Assembly: GCF_902807005.1 (NCBI RefSeq)
Contig: NZ_LR777658.1
Coordinates: 62,001-126,000, forward strand
From: Chlamydiifrater phoenicopteri
Lineage (GTDB): Bacteria; Chlamydiota; Chlamydiia; Chlamydiales; Chlamydiaceae
DNA: 64,000 nt
Direction: 5' to 3'
Shown piece after piece: positions 44,283 through 52,961 of the stretch. The notes under the pieces were generated by a model. The model was given only the letters and a program-made list of their open reading frames with translations. It was not told the DNA's origin and made no database searches. Position 1 is the first letter of the stretch. Each line of letters opens with the position of its first letter. The position numbers and the translations under genes are program-made.

Positions 44283-45542
44283 ATGCTGGGTTTTCAATTG
44301 GGCATTCTTTTCTTATTTGGTTATTTAGCTATTGTTTTTGAGAACGTAGTTAGGGTAAGCAAATCGGCAATTGCTCTCGTAATGGGTGGACTCATGTGGT
44401 TAGTCTGTTTTGCTCATATGAATCAATCCAATGAAGCGGCTTTAGCTGCGCAACTGTCAGAAACCGCGCAGGTTATTTTTTTCCTATTTTCTGCCATGGC
44501 TATTGTGGAATTAATTGATGCGCATAAAGGTTTTTCCCTTATTTCAAGATTTTGCCATATAAAATCTAGAGCCGCTCTTTTGTGGGTTTTGATTATACTG
44601 TCATTTTTTCTCTCCTCAGCTCTAGATAATCTGACGTCCATCATAGTAATAGTCTCCATTCTGAAGAGGCTAGTGAAGTCTAGGGAAGACCGGTTGATGT
44701 TAGGGGCGGTATGTGTTGTAGCCGTCAATGCTGGTGGGGCATGGACTCCTTTGGGCGACGTGACTACAACGATGCTTTGGATTCACGGGAAAGTGTCCAC
44801 TTGGGGAATTATCCGATCTTTATTTTTGCCTAGTGTTGTATGTGCAGTAATAGCAGGTTGTTTAGCTCTTTTGGCTATGAAAAAGCAGTCTGGAATTATT
44901 TCTATGGATGAAGAGAAAAAGTGTCGCGCTCCCGGAGGAACGTTAATCATTTGTCTAGGATTATTTTCCTTGCTGATGATACCTGTTTGGAAGTCTTCTA
45001 TGGGATTGCCTCCATTCTTGGGTGCATTGATGGGATTAGGGTTGGTTTGGCTTGTTAGTGACTGGCTACATCACCCTCACGGGGATGATAGGAATCATTT
45101 GCGAGTCTCACATATTTTGACAAAGATAGATATCTCGTCTATCACCTTCTTCATAGGAATCTTACTTTCTGTGGGAGCTCTTTCTTATGCAGGTATTTTA
45201 ACAGCCTTTTCCGCTCAGTTAGATAGCTTGTTCCCGAGGAAAATTGTGGCCGTTGTTATCGGTTTAATTTCTAGTGTTCTAGACAATGTTCCCTTAGTTG
45301 CCGCTACAATTAACATGTACACCGAGCCCCTGGATGATTCTTTGTGGCACTTAATAGCTTATACAGCTGGAACCGGCGGAAGCATACTTTTGGTAGGCTC
45401 TGCAGCGGGAGTGGCTTTTATGGGGTTAGAGAAAGTGGACTTTCTTTGGTACTTAAGGAAGATGTCTTGGATCGCCTTGTTGAGTTATTTTGGTGGGGTT
45501 GGTGCATATTTCTTTTTAGAAAAATTTTTTTGCATTTTTTAA
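44283..45542 (+). CDS. nhaD: NhaD-type sodium/proton antiporter
   Basis: A 419-residue polytopic transporter of the ArsB/NhaD (ion transporter) superfamily, exchanging Na+ for H+ at the inner membrane. The S-A-L-D-N-L-T-S motif (about residue 118) and the second S-S-V-L-D-N-V-P-L-V-A-A motif (about residue 330) each carry the Asp-Asn pair typical of NhaD. About 11 membrane segments are visible. It sits between SulP and cpa, as CT857 does in C. trachomatis from memory. Confidence 0.87.
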   Translation: MLGFQLGILFLFGYLAIVFENVVRVSKSAIALVMGGLMWLVCFAHMNQSNEAALAAQLSETAQVIFFLFSAMAIVELIDAHKGFSLISRFCHIKSRAALLWVLIILSFFLSSALDNLTSIIVIVSILKRLVKSREDRLMLGAVCVVAVNAGGAWTPLGDVTTTMLWIHGKVSTWGIIRSLFLPSVVCAVIAGCLALLAMKKQSGIISMDEEKKCRAPGGTLIICLGLFSLLMIPVWKSSMGLPPFLGALMGLGLVWLVSDWLHHPHGDDRNHLRVSHILTKIDISSITFFIGILLSVGALSYAGILTAFSAQLDSLFPRKIVAVVIGLISSVLDNVPLVAATINMYTEPLDDSLWHLIAYTAGTGGSILLVGSAAGVAFMGLEKVDFLWYLRKMSWIALLSYFGGVGAYFFLEKFFCIF

Positions 45543-45572
45543 CCTAAAAATCGAATAAAAATAGTTAAATAG

Positions 45573-45578
45573 TATAAA
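45573..45578 (+). promoter_or_regulatory. Possible -10 element of cpa
   Basis: TATAAA lies 33 bp before the cpa ATG, with no clear -35 at the expected distance. A start about seven bases downstream would put the leader hairpin at the very 5' end of the mRNA. Confidence 0.35.
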
Positions 45579-45584
45579 ATCCCC

Positions 45585-45604
45585 CTCCATTTTTTTTCAT
45601 GGAG
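45585..45604 (+). promoter_or_regulatory. Leader hairpin covering a cpa ribosome site
   Basis: CTCCAT (45585-45590) pairs with ATGGAG (45599-45604) across a T-rich loop. The GGAG in the right arm is 7 bases before the ATG at 45612 and would be a ribosome site for it, so the stem could hide it. A second GGAGG at 45607-45611 abuts that ATG and could serve the ATG at 45615. The upstream CCCCCTCC can also pair with GGAGG. Function is inference. Confidence 0.35.
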
Positions 45605-45611
45605 TTGGAGG

Positions 45612-47480
45612 ATGATGAAGTTAAAAAACTTTTCTGCGGCGTTCTTGGTGTCTCTTCTTTGTTGTGGAGGGACGATATTTGCTGATAACAATGTTTCTAA
45701 GGATAAAGTTAGGGAGAACGCGCGTTCTGATCTATCGTTTCTAGAACATCTCGTAGCTACCAAATACGCCCCTCTTTCATGGAAAAAGCTCTTGTTTGAT
45801 TGGGATTTAGAGAGAGAAGTTAATCGGTGTAAGGTTAAATTATTAGTCCAGGAGAATTTGACAACAAAGTATTGTCAATCGGTGTTTGCTGAATTCTTGG
45901 AATCTTTAAATGATTATCACGCTGGGGTGACTTTTTTTAGTACAGAAAAAGCTTACTTGCCTTTTGAATTAAAATTGTCTGACACAGGAAAGTGTTTTGT
46001 TGTAAGCACTGCTAAAACAGCAACAAATCTACAGGTGGGCGACGAGATTTTAGAGATAGAGGGCACGCCCATTTTGCAGATAGTGGAGTCGCTAAGGAAA
46101 GGGCGAGGAAGCTTGGCAGATTATGCTGGAGCTGTAAGAAATATCACTTTTAGAAGTGCTGCCTTGGGGCACCCCGTTCCAAAGGGTTTAGTAACAATCA
46201 AAACTCGGAGAGCTAGCGGAATAGTACGAACCTTAATGGAAAGGTGGAGATATACTCCAGAAAGTGTGGCTGATTTTTCCTTGGTCTACCCTCTAGCTCC
46301 TAAAGAAGTTGCTATACGCGCAACTGTTTTTCCTGAGCGCAAGAGTGAAGGAGCCGTATCTACTGTCTTTGGAACTACTATGGTGCCTTACTTCTTGGAA
46401 GAGATGCAGGCTCAAAGTAAGATAGCTGATAGGTCTAGCAATTTCAGCATGGGAGATAGGAATGGTTTCTTACCAAACTTTGGGACTCCCGTGTGGCAGA
46501 TGAGTGGAGAAGGGCCTTTCAGAGCTTATATCTTCGTTGTCAGGGATCATCAAGGAATAGAGCACAAGGTTGGTTATGTTCGTATAGGCACCTACCTTTG
46601 GACAGATCTCGTTGCCGATGAAGGCAAAGATGGTCCTTGGAAGGATTTTGAAGCAATAATTTCTAAAATGGATGCCGAAACAGATCTGCTTGTGGTAGAT
46701 CAGCTAAACAACCCAGGGGGCAGTGTTTTCTATCTTTACGGGTTGGTTTCTATGCTCACAGATCGTCCATTAGATACTCCTAAGCATCGGTTAGTTTTAA
46801 CTCAGGAAGACGTAAATGCTGCTGTTGGTTGGTTAGAACTATTAGAAGATGTTTACACAGACGAGCAAGCCAGAGTGGCTTTAGGTGAGGATATGGAAGG
46901 CTTTTGTATAGACGTTCGCGGAGCAGAAGCTCTACGATCCTATTCTCGAACAGTACTTGCTGAGTGGCAAAATGGTCATTATGATTTAACAGCTCCTATG
47001 CCTCTTTTAGGTTTTGATAAAGTGTATCCTCATCCTAGAGTAAATTATGAGAAACCTATAGTAGCTCTGATTAACGAGGATAACTATTCTTGTGCGGATT
47101 TGTTTGCTGCTTTGTTTAAAGATAATGAGAGAGCTGTGCTTGTTGGTAAAACAACGGCAGGAGCTGGAGGTTTTGTCTATGAAGTTAATTTCCCGAATAG
47201 GAGTGGTATCCGAAGATGTTCTTTAACGGGCTCCTTAGCTGTTAGAGGGGATGGGTCCTTCATAGAAAATTTAGGAGTTGCCCCTCAGATCGACTTGGGC
47301 TTTACAGAAAAAGATTTACAAACGGGGAAATTCTCTGATTATACGAACTCCATTTTATCTTTGATCAAAGACTTATTGACACAAAAAGGTGAAGGTCAGT
47401 CTAATCTAGATGGTTCTTCTGCTTCCAGCGCTGTGGAAGCTATGGATGAGGGAACTGTAGGAGCCTGGTCACCTTATTGA
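45612..47480 (+). CDS. cpa: Chlamydial protease-like activity factor (CPAF)
   Basis: A secreted serine protease released into the host cytosol late in infection. The 622-residue precursor has a signal peptide (about 1-24, ending G-T-I-F-A). Catalytic residues align with those of C. trachomatis (H105, S499, E558): H103 in N-D-Y-H-A-G, S493 in N-Y-S-C-A-D-L-F, and E552 in I-E-N-L-G-V-A-P. The His-to-Ser interval is 390 (394 there) and the Ser-to-Glu interval is 59 in both. A PDZ-like region and an internal inhibitory segment occur between His and Ser in the family. The tail after about residue 590 is Ser-rich. Confidence 0.93.
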   Translation: MMKLKNFSAAFLVSLLCCGGTIFADNNVSKDKVRENARSDLSFLEHLVATKYAPLSWKKLLFDWDLEREVNRCKVKLLVQENLTTKYCQSVFAEFLESLNDYHAGVTFFSTEKAYLPFELKLSDTGKCFVVSTAKTATNLQVGDEILEIEGTPILQIVESLRKGRGSLADYAGAVRNITFRSAALGHPVPKGLVTIKTRRASGIVRTLMERWRYTPESVADFSLVYPLAPKEVAIRATVFPERKSEGAVSTVFGTTMVPYFLEEMQAQSKIADRSSNFSMGDRNGFLPNFGTPVWQMSGEGPFRAYIFVVRDHQGIEHKVGYVRIGTYLWTDLVADEGKDGPWKDFEAIISKMDAETDLLVVDQLNNPGGSVFYLYGLVSMLTDRPLDTPKHRLVLTQEDVNAAVGWLELLEDVYTDEQARVALGEDMEGFCIDVRGAEALRSYSRTVLAEWQNGHYDLTAPMPLLGFDKVYPHPRVNYEKPIVALINEDNYSCADLFAALFKDNERAVLVGKTTAGAGGFVYEVNFPNRSGIRRCSLTGSLAVRGDGSFIENLGVAPQIDLGFTEKDLQTGKFSDYTNSILSLIKDLLTQKGEGQSNLDGSSASSAVEAMDEGTVGAWSPY

Positions 47481-47499
47481 GGTTGTTTTAAAAATTTTT

Positions 47500-48444
47500 A
47501 TGCCTAAAATCATTTTGTGTAGTCCTAGGGGGTTTTGTTCTGGTGTGGTTCGCGCCATAGATACAGTGAAGGTCGCTTTAGAAAAATGGGGGCCCCCTAT
47601 CTACGTAAAGCATGAGATAGTTCATAATGCTCATGTTGTTTCTTCTCTTAGAGAGCGAGGAGTGATCTTCGTAGAGGATTTATCTGAGGTTCCTGAGGGA
47701 GAGAAGGTTATTTTTTCTGCTCACGGTGTTCCTCCTTCCGTTAGGAAAGAGGCTGAGTTGAGGTCTCTGTTTGCTATTGATGCTACGTGTTCTTTAGTGA
47801 CAAAGGTTCACTCAGCCGTCAAGCAGTATGCAGCTAAAGGATACAAGATTGTTTTAATTGGGCATAAAAATCACGTAGAAATTATTGGGATTAAGGGAGA
47901 AGCGCCAGAAAGTGTTTTTGTTGTAGAAACAGTCCAAGATGTGGATTTCTTGGCTTTTTCTAATTCCGATAAGCTTTTTTACATTACACAAACTACTTTG
48001 AGTTTAGATGATGTTGCAGCTATCACTAAGAGATTGATAGAACGTTACCCTTCTATAATAACACTACCAAGTTCTTCAATTTGTTATGCTACAACTAATC
48101 GTCAGCAAGCTTTACGTTCAGTTTTGCCTAAGGTTCAGTTTGCTATCATTATTGGAGATAAGACTAGCTCTAATTCCACAAGGTTATACGAGATAGCTGT
48201 TAGAAGAGATGTCCCCGCAGCGTTTATCAATGATTCTTCGGAAATATCTTTAGATATGGTAAATCATGGGGGAGATGTGGTAGTGACTTCTGGAGCATCT
48301 ACGCCGGAAAAAGTTGTCCAGGATTGTATAAAAGAACTTTTAAGGTTAAATCCAGCGTTTGAATTGGAAGAAGACTTGTTTGTTCGAGAGAACGTAAGCT
48401 TTGGACTCCCCAGAGAGTTGGATAAACTGCCTGCTTCAAAATAG
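47500..48444 (+). CDS. ispH: 4-hydroxy-3-methylbut-2-enyl diphosphate reductase
   Basis: The last step of the MEP isoprenoid pathway, an iron-sulfur enzyme forming IPP and DMAPP. The three cluster cysteines are C13 (R-G-F-C-S-G-V), C97 (D-A-T-C-S-L-V) and C195 (S-S-I-C-Y-A-T-T-N-R-Q). H-E-I-V-H-N is the expected substrate loop, and S-S-N-S-T-R-L-Y near the C-terminus is conserved. The 314 residues are standard. It follows cpa after 19 bp. Corresponds to CT859 (lytB). Confidence 0.97.
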   Translation: MPKIILCSPRGFCSGVVRAIDTVKVALEKWGPPIYVKHEIVHNAHVVSSLRERGVIFVEDLSEVPEGEKVIFSAHGVPPSVRKEAELRSLFAIDATCSLVTKVHSAVKQYAAKGYKIVLIGHKNHVEIIGIKGEAPESVFVVETVQDVDFLAFSNSDKLFYITQTTLSLDDVAAITKRLIERYPSIITLPSSSICYATTNRQQALRSVLPKVQFAIIIGDKTSSNSTRLYEIAVRRDVPAAFINDSSEISLDMVNHGGDVVVTSGASTPEKVVQDCIKELLRLNPAFELEEDLFVRENVSFGLPRELDKLPASK

Positions 48445-48468
48445 TCTAAAAACAATAAAGGTCTTCTT

Positions 48469-49170
48469 GTGCGTCGTGACGTATTGCGGATAGGAAGCTT
48501 TCTATTTTTTTTTCTTAGATGGATTAAAGAAAAGACTCTCTTGTGTTTGACTTTATACTGGAGATTTCCTTCTCTACTTATCTACGATTTGGCCGCTTTT
48601 TCTTATTCTCTCGTGTATAACCCCTATGTTAGATTGAACAGGAAAGCTTCTGAAAGTATTTTGCGTAGGGGAGAGGTTTATGGAGAAACACCCTGGCGTG
48701 CGCTAAGTAGAATATGTCAAGATTTTGGGATATCGTCGAAAGATTCTGTTTTGGACCTTGGATCAGGACTAGGTAAAGGTTGTTTTTGGTTTGCGCATGT
48801 CGTTGGGTGTAAGAGGGTTTGTGGTGTTGATCGGGAGAAAAAATTCCTTTCTTTTGCTAAAAAAGTCGGCCGGCTCATTTCTTTTGGGGTGTTTTGCTCT
48901 GGAAGGTTAAATTATGTTTTAGGAGATTTCACAGAGCTATCCTTTACGGACTATTCTTGCGTATACTTTTATGGCACATCTTTTTCGCCTAGGGTCATAC
49001 GTAAGCTCATAAAATCTTTGGCTAGCCTGCCAAAGAACGCGAGTGTGATTTCTGTTAGTTATCCATTAACAGAGTTCCTTGAAGGAGAGGCTTTGTTTTT
49101 TGTAGAGAAGACTTCAAAAGTTTCTTTCCCTTGGGGAAGCGCAGAAGTATATAAGAATATCCGAAAATGA
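48469..49170 (+). CDS. Orphan SAM-dependent methyltransferase with hydrophobic N-terminus
   Basis: A 233-residue protein starting with GTG. Residues 8-50 are hydrophobic and may anchor it to a membrane. The class I methyltransferase fold follows: Y-G-E-T-P-W before motif I D-L-G-S-G-L-G-K-G (about residue 98), G-V-D-R-E as the acidic strand end, and G-D-F-T-E, then V-Y-F-Y-G-T. The substrate cannot be told; the Y-G-E-T and G-D-F-T segments resemble DOT1-like methyltransferases, which I cannot confirm. The next gene converges with no gap. I do not recall it in C. trachomatis. Confidence 0.65.
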   Translation: MRRDVLRIGSFLFFFLRWIKEKTLLCLTLYWRFPSLLIYDLAAFSYSLVYNPYVRLNRKASESILRRGEVYGETPWRALSRICQDFGISSKDSVLDLGSGLGKGCFWFAHVVGCKRVCGVDREKKFLSFAKKVGRLISFGVFCSGRLNYVLGDFTELSFTDYSCVYFYGTSFSPRVIRKLIKSLASLPKNASVISVSYPLTEFLEGEALFFVEKTSKVSFPWGSAEVYKNIRK

Positions 49171-50751
49171 TTACTGATAGATAGATCTAGTTGCTTCGTG
49201 CTCTGCCTGCAAGACTTGTAATAAGAAGTTTTCCATGTTTCGCCAATTTTCTTTAATTTCTTCAATGGTCCGTGTTTGCTCTTCTGTTTCCATTCGTAAG
49301 AGGTCTTTATACTGTTCATGAAGAGTTCTGTCTGCAGTAGATTTTAATTCGTAAATTTTGGAAGAGGTATCCATTAACTGAGACAATGAAGTTAAAGTTT
49401 TTCCGAAGCCTTCGAAAAAGGTTTTAGACTGGGTGTCGTTGAATTTAGCGGAAACATTTCTAAGGATGCTGAGAACTCCTTCTCCAGCACACTCTCCAAT
49501 AAGAGGAGAAGAGGCGCCGAAAACTCCTAATGTAGCAGATCCTATTGAGAGCCACTTGTTGACTTTGGCTTGATACAAGAAACTATCAACCATTTTCTGG
49601 GCCTTTTCCATTAACCTCTTTCTAGATTCTATGCGTTCAAGAGAGTCATTGTGTCTGCTTTTTAACAAAAGTTTCATAATCTCCGCGCATAGAACAAGAA
49701 TATCTAAACGTGTAACACGTAGTCCTGCAATAGGGGAGCATAGTGCTTCTGAATCTGCAAAATCTATGATGGATTTTGGAAGCACAGTTATATTGGTAGA
49801 TTGGTTGATTGATTCTTCTAGATCTCCTTGGGACAAATTTTTAGCAGTCTTAATGTATTTTGGATTTTCCGTATGGCCGATTTTATTTTTTGAGACTTTT
49901 TTGTCAGAGGATGCAGGGTCTTCTTCTTGGTCTGATTGAGAATCGGAATGTTTTTGTTGTCTTTGTTGCTGATCTTGACGTTCTTTTCTGGAGTCTGTTG
50001 TGGAGTCTCTGGAAGCATACTTGTTTTCATCAAGAGATCTATGGAACAATTCCATTGGAGAACATGGTGCAGAATCTCTTTTAGCTGTCAGCACAGGAGA
50101 ATCTTTCTGTTCTTGAGGTTTAATTTTTCCTTGATCTTTACAGTCTCTTGTTTCTTTAGAGAATGTTGTGAAAGAAAAAGTGGTTGGAGTCAGCGACATT
50201 TTGCCTGAAGGTTGGCCTGGGTTATTGTTTTCTTGATCTCCTGGAAGGAAAACAGTTAGAGAGCAGGGTTTATTCGCCAAGGGACCTTCTGGAGAAGGCT
50301 GTTGTAAAGTGCTTAAAGAGAGCGCAGCCTTACCTGTCGAACTTACTAATTGATCTTGTAAAGAAGACTCTCTTTGGTCTCTTTTGGAGTTGTTGTTGAA
50401 TGGATTGTTGGATTTAAATGAGTCAGAAGAGGATTGGGAGCCTGAACTGCTAGAAAAATTAATACCAGCTTTTGCAGAAAGATTTTCTGCTGGGTTCCCG
50501 TAGGAATCGGAAAGCTTAGTGCTGTTGAGTGATTCAGAAAGAAAACCCACAGCTACAGCACAAGACTCGGTAACCCCACGAAGCAAAGCCATTTGATTAT
50601 TAGAAGGAGAACTGATCTTAGAGGTTACAACACTCTGTTCCTCGTTGGAAGAGTTTTCTGCTGTTTCTTCAGCTTCAGCTGCTTGCTGCAAATCTGGGTT
50701 AAGAGGCGCCTCAGATGGTGCGCTAGAAAAACTAGGAGTGGGCGTGGACAT
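49171..50751 (-). CDS. Type III translocator-like protein CopD2 (CT860-like)
   Basis: A 526-residue protein at the CT860 position, the second YopD-like translocator candidate. The first 320 residues are low-complexity (Ser, Asn, Gln, Lys and Glu), consistent with an unfolded secreted segment. A short hydrophobic stretch (about 398-425, I-G-S-A-T-L-G-V-F-G-A) could insert in membrane, and a helical coiled-coil tail follows. It is the last gene of a CT863-LcrH2-CopB2-CopD2 run on the same strand. Confidence 0.75.
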   Translation of the reverse strand: MSTPTPSFSSAPSEAPLNPDLQQAAEAEETAENSSNEEQSVVTSKISSPSNNQMALLRGVTESCAVAVGFLSESLNSTKLSDSYGNPAENLSAKAGINFSSSSGSQSSSDSFKSNNPFNNNSKRDQRESSLQDQLVSSTGKAALSLSTLQQPSPEGPLANKPCSLTVFLPGDQENNNPGQPSGKMSLTPTTFSFTTFSKETRDCKDQGKIKPQEQKDSPVLTAKRDSAPCSPMELFHRSLDENKYASRDSTTDSRKERQDQQQRQQKHSDSQSDQEEDPASSDKKVSKNKIGHTENPKYIKTAKNLSQGDLEESINQSTNITVLPKSIIDFADSEALCSPIAGLRVTRLDILVLCAEIMKLLLKSRHNDSLERIESRKRLMEKAQKMVDSFLYQAKVNKWLSIGSATLGVFGASSPLIGECAGEGVLSILRNVSAKFNDTQSKTFFEGFGKTLTSLSQLMDTSSKIYELKSTADRTLHEQYKDLLRMETEEQTRTIEEIKENWRNMENFLLQVLQAEHEATRSIYQ

Positions 50752-50792
50752 AACAGCTCCAGGTAGGGTTTAAAAACTCTTTCCAAAAACAA

Positions 50793-52412
50793 CTAACTTC
50801 TCATGAGACTGAGATGAGAAGCATTCAATTCTTGCTCTAGAGAGAGTATTCGAGATATAGCCTCGAACTGTTCTTGTATATTTTCAACTAGCTCCTCAAC
50901 TGATTGGTAAGTATCATCTCTTTCCTGGTTTAATTGGTCAATGAGATTTTCAAGAGAAACCAGAGAGCCTTTTGCTGCTATAACCATAGATCGAGTCCAC
51001 ACAGCTCCAGAGCGTATTACCGCGGATGCAGACTCGAAAGCTGGAGCTACTCCAAGCATGAGTCCATTGACCATCGAAGACATTTCCAATTTATGATATT
51101 TCACAGTAATAAGAGATAGGATACTGTTGGCTGTGAGGATAGAAAAGTATGCCATTCTGGTGATTTTTCTTTTTTTCTCTTGGTTAGACCCGGGCAAGAG
51201 CCTTTCGAGTTTTTCCCAAGCATCCATAGAGTCCATCAAAGCCAAAGTAAGGGTAATGAGCCCAGAAAAAAGAGTTAGTGTAGCGAAAATGCTTTCTCCT
51301 GAAGAAATCGATAGAACAGATAATCCAATGGAGAGCCAGGGCATGATCCATTCGACTAAGGTAGCAAGAGTCCCCCATCGCTTAGCAGTATTTTCTTTGT
51401 CTAAATTATTCTTTAACTCCTTCATTCGTTGCTTATGAGTAAGCTCTAGCTCCTTCTGAGTAGCTTCTATATTATCCTTGTAGGTTCCGTAGGAAGCATA
51501 ATCGCAAAGGATACCTTGTTTGGTTAGGAGATAACTCAGTGTAAAGACTCCTACAGAGGGTAAAGGGATCACGGGGACGACAACTTCAGGAGCTAAAGGT
51601 TTTTTGTTTTTATGATTCTTGTGTTTAAAGAATGCTGCGCGCTCTGAAGTTTTTTTTATTGTCGCGGACTTTCTTTTGATATTGCTTGAGTGTTCCTTTT
51701 CTTCTTGATGTTTTTCTTGTTGCTCTTGGTGGTTATCTTTGTCAAGATTTTGTCCTAGAGAGAGCCAAGGATTTTTATTTACTCTAGATTCTTTAGAAAA
51801 GAGATTTTCTTTTTGAGAAAGAGGATTTTTTTCTGGATTAAGAGTTTTTCTTATGGGTGTTTCAGGGAGATTTCGGGAACCCTTCTCAAAAGAAGAATGT
51901 TTTTGTAAAAGGCTAGGAGAGTCTGTTTCTAAAGCCTTTTGTGAACGATTCAAACCGAGATTTTTTTCAAGGTTGCAAGAAGACTGGTTTTCAGGAGATT
52001 CGTGTTCTGCCTTAGAGGTGTGCGAGTGAAGATCTTGAAATAATTTTTCGGATTCTTTCCTAGAGGGTTGAGAAAACAACTTCCACAATGTGGACTGAGA
52101 GTGAATTTCTCTTGGCAGAGATTGGGATTTTTCAGAAAATCCGAAGAAAAGAATAGCTTCTTTTTTAGAACAAACTTTGATAGCGAGTTCCTTTAGATTT
52201 GTTGTTGTTTCGGCTCGTTCTCTTATAATTTGTTTTGTTACTTTTTGCTCGAAAACGTTGAAAAGAGTTCTCGAGGAAGATGCTACAGTTTCGTTGGATT
52301 GTTGAGAAATCGAGTATGAGTTTGGCTTGGTTTCTACTCCAGGCTCGGTTGCGCTAGGGTAGTTCCTTTGGGTTAGATTGATTTCACAACTTTGCGATAA
52401 CCACGAAGACAT
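50793..52412 (-). CDS. Type III translocator-like protein CopB2 (CT861-like)
   Basis: A 539-residue protein with a long hydrophilic Lys/Glu/Ser-rich N-terminal region (to about 270) and hydrophobic segments at about 280-300, 350-390 and 410-450, as in YopB-like translocators. The start follows AGGAGG, and the chaperone gene lies 11 bp upstream. Together with CopD2 it would form a pore in the host membrane. The role is inferred from the CT861 position and topology. Confidence 0.75.
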   Translation of the reverse strand: MSSWLSQSCEINLTQRNYPSATEPGVETKPNSYSISQQSNETVASSSRTLFNVFEQKVTKQIIRERAETTTNLKELAIKVCSKKEAILFFGFSEKSQSLPREIHSQSTLWKLFSQPSRKESEKLFQDLHSHTSKAEHESPENQSSCNLEKNLGLNRSQKALETDSPSLLQKHSSFEKGSRNLPETPIRKTLNPEKNPLSQKENLFSKESRVNKNPWLSLGQNLDKDNHQEQQEKHQEEKEHSSNIKRKSATIKKTSERAAFFKHKNHKNKKPLAPEVVVPVIPLPSVGVFTLSYLLTKQGILCDYASYGTYKDNIEATQKELELTHKQRMKELKNNLDKENTAKRWGTLATLVEWIMPWLSIGLSVLSISSGESIFATLTLFSGLITLTLALMDSMDAWEKLERLLPGSNQEKKRKITRMAYFSILTANSILSLITVKYHKLEMSSMVNGLMLGVAPAFESASAVIRSGAVWTRSMVIAAKGSLVSLENLIDQLNQERDDTYQSVEELVENIQEQFEAISRILSLEQELNASHLSLMRS

Positions 52413-52423
52413 AGATCCTCCTA

Positions 52424-52960
52424 TTAAAATTCATCGGAAAGGGATTCTGAAGAATGCTTAATAGCTAGAAGTTCTTCTCGTAGTTCTTTGTATTTTGGAG
52501 CAGTAGCTCGATCCCAGGCCATTTCTAAAGCTTTAGTAGCTTCTGGTTCTATATTAAGCAGCTTGTAACACAAGTGAGCGTAGTAATGAGGGTAGGGATC
52601 CTTATTTCTAAAGATAGCTGTGACGGCGTACGCGTGAATAGCTTTCTTAAAATTTTTTTCCATTTGTAGAGAGGCGCCTAAGGAAAACCAAAATTTAGAA
52701 ATAAAAGGGTTAAAGAAAATTAACCATCTAAAGGCTGCAGTGCTAAGAGGATAGTTACCACTTAAGTATTCTTGGTAAGCTTCTTTGTAGATGAGTTCCA
52801 ATTCTTCATTAGAGACATTGAAAATTTTTTGATATGTATCTAATCCCGTAGATGGATTAGGAAAAAAATCTTCAAGGTAATCTTCTAAGTTTTCTGGGAA
52901 AGGAAAGGCTTCTTTTGATTGCAGAGAGATCCTTTCCAGTAAAAGAGAAAGAGTATTCAT
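52424..52960 (-). CDS. Type III chaperone LcrH2/Scc3 (TPR protein)
   Basis: A 178-residue class II chaperone for translocators. Three TPR repeats are visible; residues about 50-82 show E-A-Y-x-x-Y-L-S-G-N-Y-P-L-S-T-A-A-F-R-W-L, followed by F-W-F-S-L-G-A-S-L-Q and K-A-I-H-A-Y-A-V-T-A. It lies one base after the CT863-like stop and 11 bp before the CopB2 gene. LcrH/SycD proteins bind YopB/YopD; by position this matches CT862. Confidence 0.88.
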   Translation of the reverse strand: MNTLSLLLERISLQSKEAFPFPENLEDYLEDFFPNPSTGLDTYQKIFNVSNEELELIYKEAYQEYLSGNYPLSTAAFRWLIFFNPFISKFWFSLGASLQMEKNFKKAIHAYAVTAIFRNKDPYPHYYAHLCYKLLNIEPEATKALEMAWDRATAPKYKELREELLAIKHSSESLSDEF

Positions 52961-52961
52961 T

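Noticed and set aside
49631..50399. Overlapping plus-strand ORFs within the CopD2 gene
   Set aside because: They are shadows of low-complexity Ser/Gln/Lys codons; no starts with ribosome sites.
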